DNA of 64,000 nucleotides from Elymus sibiricus (taxonomy: Eukaryota > Streptophyta > Magnoliopsida > Poales > Poaceae), in contig CM077667.1 in the NCBI GenBank assembly GCA_039707655.1, positions 547,936,222 through 548,000,221 of the forward strand, in the 5' to 3' direction. A program made the translations under genes and the position numbers. This document shows, piece by piece, positions 1-10,193 of the stretch. The notes beneath the pieces are model-generated. The model was not told where the DNA came from, ran no database searches, and saw nothing but the letters and a program-made list of their open reading frames with translations. The number at the start of each line of letters is the position of its first letter. Position 1 is the stretch's first letter.

Positions 1-3000
1 AGTTAATTTTGGATGAGTTTTTATGCAAGCTTTGGGTCCGGAGCTTCAGTGACAGGGTTTCGGGGCGAAATTCACAAAGAGAGGTAATATATGGAGACCT
101 ATTTTGAGAAAAGTTTGTGAACGCGAAATTTCTGAAATGGTTTGTAAAGAAAACAATTCCACTGTACGGTCGCTTGAAAAGCTAATTTTGGATGAGTTTT
201 TATGCAAGCTTTGGGTCCGGAGCGTCAGTGATAGGGTTTCGGGGCGAAATTCACAAAGAGAGGTCATATATGGAGACCTATTTTGAGAAAAGTTTGTGAA
301 CGCGAAATGTCTGAAATGGTTTGTAAAGAAAACAATTCCACTGCACGGTCGCTTGAAAAGTTAATTTTGGATGAGTTTTTATGCAAGCTTTGGGTCCGGA
401 GCGTCAGTGACAGGGTTTCAGGGCGAAATTCACAAAGAAAGGTCATATATGGAGACCTATTTTCAGAAAAGTTTGTGAACGCGAAATGTCTGAAATGGTT
501 TGTCAAGAAAACAATTTCACTGCACGGTCGCTTGAAAAGTTAGTTTTGGATGAGTTTTTATGCAAGCTTTGGGTCCGGAGCTTCAGTGACAGGGTTTCGG
601 GGCGAAATTCACAAAGAGAGGTAATATATGGAGACCTATTTTGAGAAAATTTTGTGAACGCGAAATTTCTGAAATGGTTTGTAAAGAAAACAATTCCACT
701 GTACGGTCGCTTGAAAAGCTAATTTTGGATGAGTTTTTATGCAAGCTTTGGGTCCGGAGCGTCAGTGACAGGGTTTCGGGGCGAAATTCACAAAGAGAGG
801 TCATATATGGAGACCTATTTTGAGAAAAGTTTGTGAACGCGAAATGTCTGAAATGGTTTGTAAAGAAAACAATTCCACTGCACGGTCGCTTGAAAAGTTA
901 GTTTTGGATGAGTTTTTATAGAAGCTTTGGGTCCGGAGCGTAAGTGACAGGGTTTCGGGGCGAAATTCACAAAGAGAGGTCATATATTGAGACCTATTTT
1001 GAGAAAAGTTTGTGAACGCGAAATGTCAGAAATGGTTTGTAAAGAAAACAATTCCACTGCACGGTCGCTTGAAAAGTAAGTTTTGGATGAGTTTTTATGG
1101 AAGCTTTGGGTCCGGAGCGTCAGTGACAGGGTTTCGGGGCGAAATTCACAAAGAGAGGTCATATATGGAGACCTATTTTGAGAAAAGTTTGTGAACGCAA
1201 AATGTCTGAAATGGTTTGTAAAGAAAACAATTCCACTGCACGGTCGCTTGAAAAGGTAATTTTCGATGAATTTTTATGCAAGCTTTGGGTCCGGAGCATC
1301 AGTAATAGGGTTTCGGGGCGAAATTAACAAAGAGAGGTCATATATGGAGACCTATTTTGAGAAAAGTTTGTGAACGCGAAATGTCTGAAATGGTTTGTCA
1401 AGAAAACAATTCCACTGCAAGGTCGCTTGAAAAGTTAGTTTTGGATGAGTTTTTATGCAGGCTTTGGGTCCGGAGCGTCTGTGACAGGGTTTCGGGGCGA
1501 AATTCACAAAGAGAGGTCATATATGGAGACCTATTTTGAGAAAAGTTTGTGAACGCGAAATGTCTGAAATGGTTTGTCAAGAAAACAATTCCACTGCAAG
1601 GTCGCTTGAAAAGTTAGTTTTGGATGAGTTTTTATGCAAGCTTTGGGTCCGGAGCGTCTGTCACAGGGTTTCGGGGCGAAATTCACAAAGAGAGGTCATA
1701 TATGGAGACCTATTTTGAGAAAAGTTTGTGAACGCGAAATGTCTGAAATGGTTTGTAAAGAAAACAATTCCACTGCACGGTCGCTTGAAAAGTTAGTTTG
1801 GATGAATTTTTATGCAAGCTTTGGGTCCGGAGCTTCTGTGACAGGGTTTCGGGGCGAAATTCACAAAGAGAGGTCATATATGGAGACCTATTTTGAGAAA
1901 AGTTTGTGAACGCGAAATGTCTGAAATGGTTTGTAAAGAAAACAATTCCACTGCACGGTCGCTTGAAAAGTTAATTTTGGATGAGTTTTTATGCAAGCTT
2001 TGGGTCCGGAGCGTCAGTGACAGGGTTTCAGGGCGAAATTCACAAAGAAAGGTCATATATGGAGACCTATTTTGAGAAAAGTTTGTGAACGCGAAATGTC
2101 TGAAATGGTTTGTCAAGAAAACAATTTCACTGCACGGTCGCTTGAAAAGTTAGTTTTGGATGAGTTTTTATGCAAGCTTTGGGTCCGGAGCTTCAGTGAC
2201 AGGGTTTCGGGGCGAAATTCACAAAGAGAGGTAATATATGGAGACATATTTTGAGAAAAGTTTGTGAACGCGAAATTTCTGAAATGGTTTGTAAAGAAAA
2301 CAATTCCACTGTACGGTCGCTTGAAAAGGTAATTTTGGATGAGTTTTTATGCAAGCTTTCGGTCCGGAGCGTCAGTGACAGGGTTTCGGGGCGAAATTCA
2401 CAAAGAGAGGTCATATATGGAGACCTATTTTGAGAAAAGTTTGTGAACGCAAAATGTCTGAAATGGTTTGTAAAGAAAACAATTTCACTGCACGGTCGCT
2501 TGAAAAGTTAGTTTTGGATGAGTTTTTATGCAAGCTTTGGGTCCGGAGCTTCAGTGACAGGGTTTCGGGGCGAAATTCACAAAGAGAGGTCATATATGGA
2601 GACCTATTTTGAGAAAAGTTTGTGAACGCGAAATGTCTGAAATGGTTTGTAAAGAAAACAATTCCACTGCACGGTCGCTCGAAAAGTTAGTTTTGGATGA
2701 GTTTTTATGCAAGCTTTGGGTCCGGAGCTTCAGTGACAGGGTTTCGGGGCGAAATTCACAAAGAGAGGTAATATCTGGAGACCTATTTTGAGAAAAGTTT
2801 GTGAACGCGAAATTTCTGAAATGGTTTGTAAAGAAAACAATTCCACTGCACGGTCGCTTGAAAAGTTAGTTTTGGATGAGTTTTTATGGAAGCTTTGGGT
2901 CCGGAGCGTGAGTGATAGGGTTTCGGGGCGAAATTCACAAAGAGAGGTCATATATGGATACCTATTTTGAGAAAAGTTTGTGAACGCGAAATGTCTGAAA

Positions 3001-3171
3001 TGGTTTGTAAAGAAAACAATTCCACTGCACGGTCGCTTGAAAAGTTAGTTTTGGATGAGTTTTTATAGAAGCTTTGGGTCCGGAGCATCAGTTACAGGGT
3101 TTCGGGGCGAAATTCACAAAGAGAGGTCATATATTGAGACCTATTTTGAGAAAAGTTTGTGAACGCGAAAT
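1..3171 (+). repeat. 179-bp satellite array, block A (about 17.7 monomers, open at the left window edge)
   Basis: Head-to-tail monomers with a strict 179-bp period: the landmark TTTTGAGAAAAGTTTGTGAA recurs near 102, 281, 639, 1355, 1534, 1891, 2070, 2249, 2428, 2607 and 2786. A typical monomer carries a HindIII site (AAGCTT) followed by GGGTCCGGAGC, then ACAGGGTTTCGGGGCGAAA and the dyad AGGTC-N9-GACCT. Monomers differ by scattered substitutions and fall into recurring variants, for example GCAAGC, GGAAGC or AGAAGC at the HindIII site, and GTCAAG or GTAAAG before AAAACAATT. No gene is present. I cannot name the satellite family from memory with confidence. Its length is close to the 177-178 bp reported for the Aegilops subtelomeric Spelt1 family, but sequence identity is unverified. 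Confidence 0.97.
3167..3171. repeat. Target site duplication GAAAT, left side of solo LTR 1
   Basis: GAAAT directly precedes the LTR and is repeated at 5027-5031. Removing the LTR and one copy restores a normal monomer reading GAACGCGAAATGTCTGAAAT. Confidence 0.95.
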
Positions 3172-3629
3172 TGTTGGGAAACGTTGCATGGGAAACAAAA
3201 ATATTCCTACGCACACACAAGATCTATCCATGGTGATGAGCATCTACGAGAGGGAGAGTGAATCTACATACCCTTGTAGATCGCTAAGCGGAAGCGTTTA
3301 AGAAACGCGGTTGATGTAGTCGAACGTCTTCGCGATCCAAATCGCAAGTCGTCCCTCGATCCGATCACGAACTAGCGCTGAACGGACGGCACCTCCGCGT
3401 TCAACACACGTACGGCTTGATGACGCCTTCACCTCCTCGATCCAGCGAGCGATGGTGAAGTAGTGGTTGAGTTCCAGCAGCACGACGGCGTGGTGATGGT
3501 GGTGAGGAACAATCTCTGCAGGGCTTCGCCAAGCACTACGGAGATTATGACGGAGGAACTAGAGGGTTAGGGTTGCCGCACACGGCTTGGGGAAATCTTG
3601 ATGTATCCCGTGTGCTAGCCCTGCCCCTC

Positions 3630-3637
3630 TATTTATA
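3630..3637 (-). promoter_or_regulatory. TATA box of solo LTR 1
   Basis: The minus strand reads TATAAATA followed by GAGGGGCAGGGC, resembling the BARE-1 LTR promoter. Transcription would run leftward into satellite block A. Activity is inferred. Confidence 0.6.
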
Positions 3638-3766
3638 TGTTGAGCCTTGGGGTCTAAACTTGGAGTAAAAGCCTCCTCCAGGTCGGTTTTGCCCGCACAA
3701 GGTCGGTTTGGCCCGCAGGGAAAGAGTCCAACTCGGACCCCTGCCGAATCGTGCACAGCCGCACAC

Positions 3767-3883
3767 AAGCGGTAGTATCGCTTCACACAAGCGGTAGTAC
3801 CGCTTGGGCGGTAGTACCGCTTCACACAAGCGGTAGTACCGCTCGGGCGGTAGTACCGCTTCACACAAGCGGTAGTACCGCTT
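3767..3883. repeat. Near-palindrome array in solo LTR 1
   Basis: Six cores of GCGGTAGTACCGC, most extended to AAGCGGTAGTACCGCTT (8-bp arms around one central base) and separated by CACAC or GGG linkers. The first core carries a C-to-T change (GTAGTATCGC). The array lies about 130-250 bp upstream of the TATA box in element orientation. Confidence 0.9.
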
Positions 3884-5026
3884 ACGCGGCAGCAAAACTA
3901 CTTTTGCACTTTCCAATACCTCGTGGGCTTTATCCCTTTGGCCCATATAAAGTGTTGCTGCACCCGAACACTTCGGTAAACATCCGGAACCCCTTCCGGT
4001 GAACTCTGGAACTCTTTCGGAGATCAAAACACTATTATCACATATATCAATCTTTACCTCCGGACTATTCCGGAGATCCTCGTCATGTCCGGGATCTTAT
4101 CCGAGACTCCGAACAACTTTCGGTCACCAACATAATAACTCAACTATACTAATCGTCACCAAACGTTAAGTGTGTAGACCCTGCGGGTTCGAGAACTATG
4201 TAGACATGACCGAGACACCTCTACGATCAATAACCAATAGCGGGACCTGGATGCCCATATTGGCTCCTACATATTCTACGAAGATCTTTATCGGTCGAAC
4301 CTCTATGTCAAGGATTCAGTTAATCCCGTATGTTGTTCCCTTTGTTCTTCGGTATGTTACTTGCCCGAGATTCGATCGTCGGTATCACTATACCTAGTTC
4401 AATCTCGTTACCGGCAAGTCTCTTTACTCGTTCCGTAATACAAGATCTCGTGGCTAACACTTTAGTCACATTGCTTGCAAGGCTCATTGTGATGTTGTAT
4501 TACCGAGTGGGCCCTGAGATACCTCTCCGTCACACGGAGTAACAAATCCCAGTCTTGATCCATGCCAACCCAATAGACACCCTCGGAGATTCCTGTAGAG
4601 CACCTTTATAGTCACCCAGTTACGTTGCGACGTTTGATACACACAAGGTATTCCTCCGGTGTCAGTGAGTTGCATGATCTCATGGTCAAAGGAACAGATA
4701 CTTGACATGCAGAAAACAATAGCAATAAACTGACACGATCAAATGCTACGTTTACAGTTTGGGTCTTGTCCATCACATCATTCTCCTAATGATGTGATCC
4801 CGTTATCAAATGACATCTCATGTCCATGGCTAGGAAACCTTAACCATCTTTGATCAACAAGCTAGTCAACTAGAGGCTTACTAGGGACACAGTGTTGTCT
4901 ATGTACCCACACATGTATTTGAGTTTCCAATCAATACAATTATAGCATGGATAATAAACGATTATCATGAACAAGGAAATATAATAATAACCAATTTATT
5001 ATTGCCTCTAGGGCATATTTCCAACA

Positions 5027-5031
5027 GAAAT
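5027..5031. repeat. Target site duplication GAAAT, right side of solo LTR 1
   Basis: Second copy of the 5-bp duplication; the monomer resumes directly as GTCTGAAATGG. Confidence 0.95.
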
Positions 5032-8000
5032 GTCTGAAATGGTTTGTAAAGAAAACAATTCCACTGCACGGTCGCTTGAAAAGTTAGTTTTGGATGAGTT
5101 TTTATGGAAGCTTTGGGTCCGGAGCGTCAGTGACAGGGTTTCGGGGCGAAATTCACAAAGAGAGGTCATATATGGAGACCTATTTTGAGAAAAGTTTGTG
5201 AACGCAAAATGTCTGAAATGGTTTGTAAAGAAAACAATTCCACTGCACGGTCGCTTGAAAAGGTAATTTTGGATGAATTTTTATGCAAGCTTTGGGTCCG
5301 GAGCATCAGTAATAGGGTTTCGGGGCGAAATTCACAAAGAGAGGTCATATATGGAGACCTATTTTGAGAAAAGTTTGTGAACGCGAAATGTCTGAAATGG
5401 TTTGCCAAGAAAACAATTCCACTGCAAGGTCGCTTGAAAAGTTAGTTTTGAATGAGTTTTTATGCAAGCTTTGGGTCCGGAGCGTCTGTGACAGGGTTTC
5501 GGGGCGAAATTCACAAAGAGAGGTCATATATGGAGACCTATTTTGAGAAAAGTTTGTGAACGCGAAATGTCTGAAGTGGTTTGTAAAGAAAACAATTCCA
5601 CTGCACGGTCGCTTGAAAAGTTAGTTTTGGATGAGTTTTTATGCAAGCTTTGGGTCCGGAGCGTCAGGGACAGGGTTTCGGGGCGAAATTCACAAAGAGA
5701 GGTCATATATGGAGACCTATTTTGAGAAAAGTTTGTGAACGCCAAATGTCTGAAATGGTTTGTAAAGAAAACAATTCCACTGCACGGTCGCTTGAAAAGG
5801 TAATTTTGGATGAGTTTTTATGCAAGCTTTGGGTCCGGAGCGTTAGTGACAGGGTTTCGGGGCGAAATTCACAAAGAGAGGTCATATATGGAGACCTATT
5901 TTGAGAAAAGTTTGTGAACGCGAAATGTCTGAAATGGTTTGTAAAGAAAACAATTCCACTGCACGGTCGCTTTAAAAGTTAGTTTTGGATGAGTTTTTAT
6001 GCAGGCTTTGGGTACGGAGCGTTAGTGACAGGGTTTCGGGGCGAAATTCACAAAGAGAGGTCATATATGGAGACCTATTTTGAGAAAAGTTTGTGTATGG
6101 TGCTTCAGTGACAGGGTTTCGGGGCGAAATTCACAAAGAGAGGTCATATATGGAGACCTATTTTGAGAAAAGTTTGTGAACGCGAAATGTCTGAAATGTA
6201 TGTAAGGAAAACAATTCCACTGCACGGTCGCTTGAAAAGTTAATTTTCGATGAGTTTTTATGCAAGCTTTGGGTCCGGAGCGTCAGTGACAGGGTTTCGG
6301 GGCGAAATTCACAAAGAGAGGTCATATATGGAGACCTATTTTGAGAAAAGTTTGTGAACGCGAAATGTCTGAAATGGTTTGTAAAGAAAACAATTCCACT
6401 GCACGGTCGCTTGAAAAGTTAGTTTTGGATGAGTTTTTATGCAAGTTTTAGGTCCGGAGCTTCAGTGACAGGGTTTCGGGGCGAAATTCACAAAGAGAGG
6501 TCATATATGGAGACCTATATTGAGAAAAGTTTGTGAACGCGAAATGTCTGAAATGTTTGTAAAGAAAAAAATTCCGCTGCACGGTCGCTTGAAAAGTTAA
6601 TTTTCGATGAGTTTTTATGCAAGCTTTGGGTCCGGAGCGTCAGTGACAGGGTTTCGGGGCGAAATTCACAAAGAGAGGTCATATATGGAGACCTATTTTG
6701 AGAAAAGTTTGTGTACGCGAAATGTCTGAAATGGTTTGTAAAGAAAACAATTCCACTGCACGGTCGCTTGAAAAGTTAGTTTTGGATGAGTTTTTATGCA
6801 AGTTTTAGGTCCGGAGCTTCTGTGACAGGGTTTCGGGGCGAAATTCACAAAGCGAGGTCATATATGGAGACTTATTTTGAGAAAAGTTTGTGAACGCGAA
6901 ATGTCTGAAATGGTTTGTAAAGAAAACAATTCCACTGCACGGCGCTTGAAAAGCTAATTTTGGATGAGTTTTTATGCCAGCTTTCGATCCGGAGCATCAG
7001 TGACAGGGTTTCGGGGCGAAATTCACAAAGAGAGTTCATATATGGAGACCTATTTTGAGAAAAGTTTGTGAACGCGAAATGTCTGAAATGGTTTGTAAAG
7101 AAAACAATTCCACTGCACGGTCGCTTGAAAAGTTAATTTTGGATGAGTTTTTATGCAAGCTTTGGGTCCGGAGCGTCAGTGACAGGGTTTCAGGGCGAAA
7201 TTCACAAAGAAAGGTCATATATGGAGACCTATTTTGAGAAAAGTTTGTGAACGCGAAATGTCTGAAATGGTTTGTCAAGAAAACAATTTCACTGCACGGT
7301 CGCTTGAAAAGTTAGTTTTGGATGAGTTTTTATGCAAACTTTGGGTCCGGAGCTTCAGTGACAGGGTTTCGGGGCGAAATTCACAAAGAGAGGTAATATA
7401 TGGAGACCTATTTTGAGAAAAGTTTGTGAACGCGAAATTTCTGAAATGGTTTGTAAAGAAAACAATTCCACTGTACGGTCGCTTGAAAAGGTAATTTTGG
7501 ATGAGTTTTTATGCAAGCTTTCGGTCCGGAGCGTCAGTGACAGGGTTTCGGGGCGAAATTCACAAAGAGAGGTCATATATGGAGACCTATTTTGAGAAAA
7601 GTTTGTGAACGCAAAATGTCTGAAATGGTTTGTAAAGAAAACAATTTCACTGCACGGTCGCTTGAAAAGTTAGTTTTGGATGAGTTTTTATGCAAGCTTT
7701 GGGTCCGGAGCTTCAGTGACAGGGTTTCGGGGCGAAATTCACAAAGAGAGGTCATATATGGAGACCTATTTTGAGAAAAGTTTGTGAACGCGAAATGTCT
7801 GAAATGGTTTGTAAAGAAAACAATTCCACTGCACGGTCGCTCGAAAAGTTAGTTTTGGATGAGTTTTTATGCAAGCTTTGGGTCCGGAGCTTCAGTGACA
7901 GGGTTTCGGGGCGAAATTCACAAAGAGAGGTAATATCTGGAGACCTATTTTGAGAAAAGTTTGTGAACGCGAAATTTCTGAAATGGTTTGTAAAGAAAAC

Positions 8001-8328
8001 AATTCCACTGCACGGTCGCTTGAAAAGTTAGTTTTGGATGAGTTTTTATGGAAGCTTTGGGTCCGGAGCGTGAGTGATAGGGTTTCGGGGCGAAATTCAC
8101 AAAGAGAGGTCATATATGGATACCTATTTTGAGAAAAGTTTGTGAACGCGAAATGTCTGAAATGGTTTGTAAAGAAAACAATTCCACTGCACGGTCGCTT
8201 GAAAAGTTAGTTTTGGATGAGTTTTTATAGAAGCTTTGGGTCCGGAGCATCAGTTACAGGGTTTCGGGGCGAAATTCACAAAGAGAGGTCATATATTGAG
8301 ACCTATTTTGAGAAAAGTTTGTGAACGC

Positions 8329-8333
8329 GAAAT
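8329..8333. repeat. Target site duplication GAAAT, left side of solo LTR 2
   Basis: Same five bases at the same monomer position as for solo LTR 1; the partner lies at 10189-10193. Confidence 0.95.
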
Positions 8334-8791
8334 TGTTGGGAAACGTTGCATGGGAAACAAAAATATTCCTACGCACACACAAGATCTATCCATGGTGATG
8401 AGCATCTACGAGAGGGACAGTGAATCTACATACCCTTGTAGATCGCTAAGCGGAAGCGTTTAAGAAACGCGGTTGATGTAGTCGAACGTCTTCGCGATCC
8501 AAATCGCAAGTCGTCCCTCGATCCGATCACGAACTAGCGCCGAACGGACGGCACCTCCGCGTTCAACACACGTACGGCTTGATGACGCCTTCACCTCCTC
8601 GATCCAGCGAGCGATGGTGAAGTAGTGGTTGAGTTCCAGCAGCACGACGGCGTGGTGATGGTGGTGAGGAACAAACTCTGCAGGGCTTCGCCATGCACTA
8701 CGGAGATTATGACGGAGGAACTAGAGGGTTAGGGTTGCCGCACACGGCTTGGGGGAATCTTGATGTATCCCGTGTGCTAGCCCTGCCCCTC

Positions 8792-8799
8792 TATTTATA
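8792..8799 (-). promoter_or_regulatory. TATA box of solo LTR 2
   Basis: TATAAATA on the minus strand, at the same LTR position as in solo LTR 1. It would direct transcription leftward into block B. Confidence 0.6.
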
Positions 8800-8928
8800 T
8801 GTTGAGCCTTGGGGTCTAAACTTGGAGTAAAAGCCTCCTCCAGGTCGGTTTTGCCCGCACAAGGTCGGTTTGGCCCGCAGGGAAAGAGTCCAACTCGGAC
8901 CCCTGCCGAATCGTGCACAGCCGCACAC

Positions 8929-9045
8929 AAGCGGTAGTACCGCTTCACACAAGCGGTAGTACCGCTTGGGCGGTAGTACCGCTTCACACAAGCGGTAGTA
9001 CCGCTCGGGCGGTAGTACCGCTTCACACAAGCGGTAGTACCGCTT
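8929..9045. repeat. Near-palindrome array in solo LTR 2
   Basis: Six GCGGTAGTACCGC cores, all intact here, including the first one, which is mutated in solo LTR 1. Confidence 0.9.
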
Positions 9046-10188
9046 ACGCGGCAGCAAAACTACTTTTGCACTTTCCAATACCTCGTGGGCTTTATCCCTT
9101 TGGCCCATATAAAGTGTTGCTGCACCCGAACACTTCGGTAAACATCCGGAACCCCTTCCGGTGAACTCCGGAACTCTTTCGGAGATCAAAACACTATTAT
9201 CACATATATCAATCTTTACCTCCGGACTATTCCGGAGATCCTCGTCATGTCCGGGATCTTATCCGGGACTCCGAACAACTTTCGGTCACCAACATAATAA
9301 CTCAACTATACTAATCGTCACCAAACGTTAAGTGTGTAGACCCTGCGGGTTCGAGAACTATGTAGACATGACCGAGACACCTCTACGATCAATAACCAAT
9401 AGCGGGACCTGGATGCCCATATTGGCTCCTACATATTCTACGAAGATCTTTATCGGTCGAACCTCTATGTCAAGGATTCAGTTAATCCCGTATGCTGTTC
9501 CCTTTGTTCTTCGGTATGTTACTTGCCCGAGATTCGATCGTCGGTATCACTATACCTAGTTCAATCTCGTTACCGGCAAGTCTCTTTACTCGTTCCGTAA
9601 TACAAGATCTCGTGGCTAACACTTTAGTCACATTGCTTGCAAGGCTCATTGTGATGTTGTATTACCGAGTGGGCCCTGAGATACCTCTCCGTCACACGGA
9701 GTAACAAATCCCAGTCTTGATCCATGCCAACCCAACAGACACCCTCGGAGATTCCTGTAGAGCACCTTTATAGTCACCCAGTTACGTTGCGACGTTTGAT
9801 ACACACAAGGTATTCCTCCGGTGTCAGTGAGTTGCATGATCTCATGGTCAAAGGAACAGATACTTGACATGCAGAAAACAATAGCAATAAACTGACACGA
9901 TCAAATGCTACGTTTAGAGTTTGGGTCTTGTCCATCACATCATTCTCCTAATGATGTGATCCCGTTATCAAATGACATCTCATGTCCATGGCTAGGAAAC
10001 CTTAACCATCTTTGATCAACAAGCTAGTCAACTAGAGGCTTACTAGGGACACAGTGTTGTCTATGTACCCACACATGTATTTGAGTTTCCAATCAATACA
10101 ATTATAGCATGGATAATAAACGATTATCATGAACAAGGAAATATAATAATAACCAATTTATTATTGCCTCTAGGGCATATTTCCAACA

Positions 10189-10193
10189 GAAAT
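10189..10193. repeat. Target site duplication GAAAT, right side of solo LTR 2
   Basis: Second copy of the 5-bp duplication; the satellite continues as GTCTGAAATGG. Confidence 0.95.

Larger units (their letters stand above)
3172..5026 (-). mobile_element. Solo LTR 1, Ty1/copia BARE-1/WIS/Angela-like (1855 bp)
   Basis: A single LTR with TG...CA ends and 5-bp target duplications on both sides, with no internal domain. On the minus strand it starts TGTTGGAAATATGCCCTAGA and ends in CCCAACA, the terminal pattern I know from BARE-1/WIS/Angela LTRs of Triticeae. Its length also fits their roughly 1.7-1.85 kb. It contains a TATA box (minus strand, 3630-3637) and an array of near-palindromes (3767-3883). 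A solo LTR normally arises by recombination between the two LTRs of a full element. The same insertion recurs at 8334 and 35322. Short reading frames inside it are not genes. Confidence 0.95.
1893..7054 (+). repeat. Higher-order tandem duplication, copy 1 (5162 bp, satellite plus solo LTR 1)
   Basis: Everything in this interval recurs 5162 bp later in the same order: the same succession of monomer variants, the solo LTR at the same base, and the truncated 83-bp monomer near 6.1 kb. The exact left edge is uncertain within about 1840-1893 because flanking monomers resemble each other. Confidence 0.9.
5027..8333 (+). repeat. 179-bp satellite array, block B (about 18.5 monomers)
   Basis: Same satellite, orientation and period as block A. 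It holds one strongly shortened monomer of 83 bp: the spacing between successive CAAAGAGAGG landmarks at 6051 and 6134. Several monomers here have lost the HindIII site (GCAAGTTTTAGG near 6443 and 6800; GCCAGCTTTCGA near 6977). No gene is present. Confidence 0.97.
8334..10188 (-). mobile_element. Solo LTR 2, BARE-1/WIS/Angela-like (1855 bp)
   Basis: Identical in length, ends, orientation, target duplication and monomer position to solo LTR 1, so it is a copy made by segmental duplication rather than an independent insertion. By eye it differs from LTR 1 at about ten bases, for example C for G near 8415, A for T near 8674 and G for C near 9915. Confidence 0.95.

Noticed and set aside
104..286. 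A 60-codon open frame present in nearly every satellite monomer, on both strands
   Set aside because: The frames begin at TTG rather than ATG, end at every period, and shift frame each time because 179 is not a multiple of 3. The regularity is a by-product of the tandem repeat, so these are not genes.
2195..2220. CENP-B-box-like motif around TTTCGGGGCGAAATTC
   Set aside because: The required A and CGGG positions of the motif are not met, and plants are not known to use this box in the same way.
1..3171. CRISPR array
   Set aside because: Whole 179-bp units repeat without unique spacers, and there are no cas genes; the setting is plant satellite DNA.
1..3171. Telomere repeat, from AGGGTTT in each monomer
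   Set aside because: Only one heptamer occurs per monomer and never in tandem, so it is most simply chance. It says nothing about location near a telomere.
3629..4027. Open frames of 61-155 codons inside the LTRs (repeated in each LTR)
   Set aside because: They fall in LTR promoter and untranslated regions, have low-complexity products caused by the palindrome array, and overlap each other on both strands. No known LTR protein matches.
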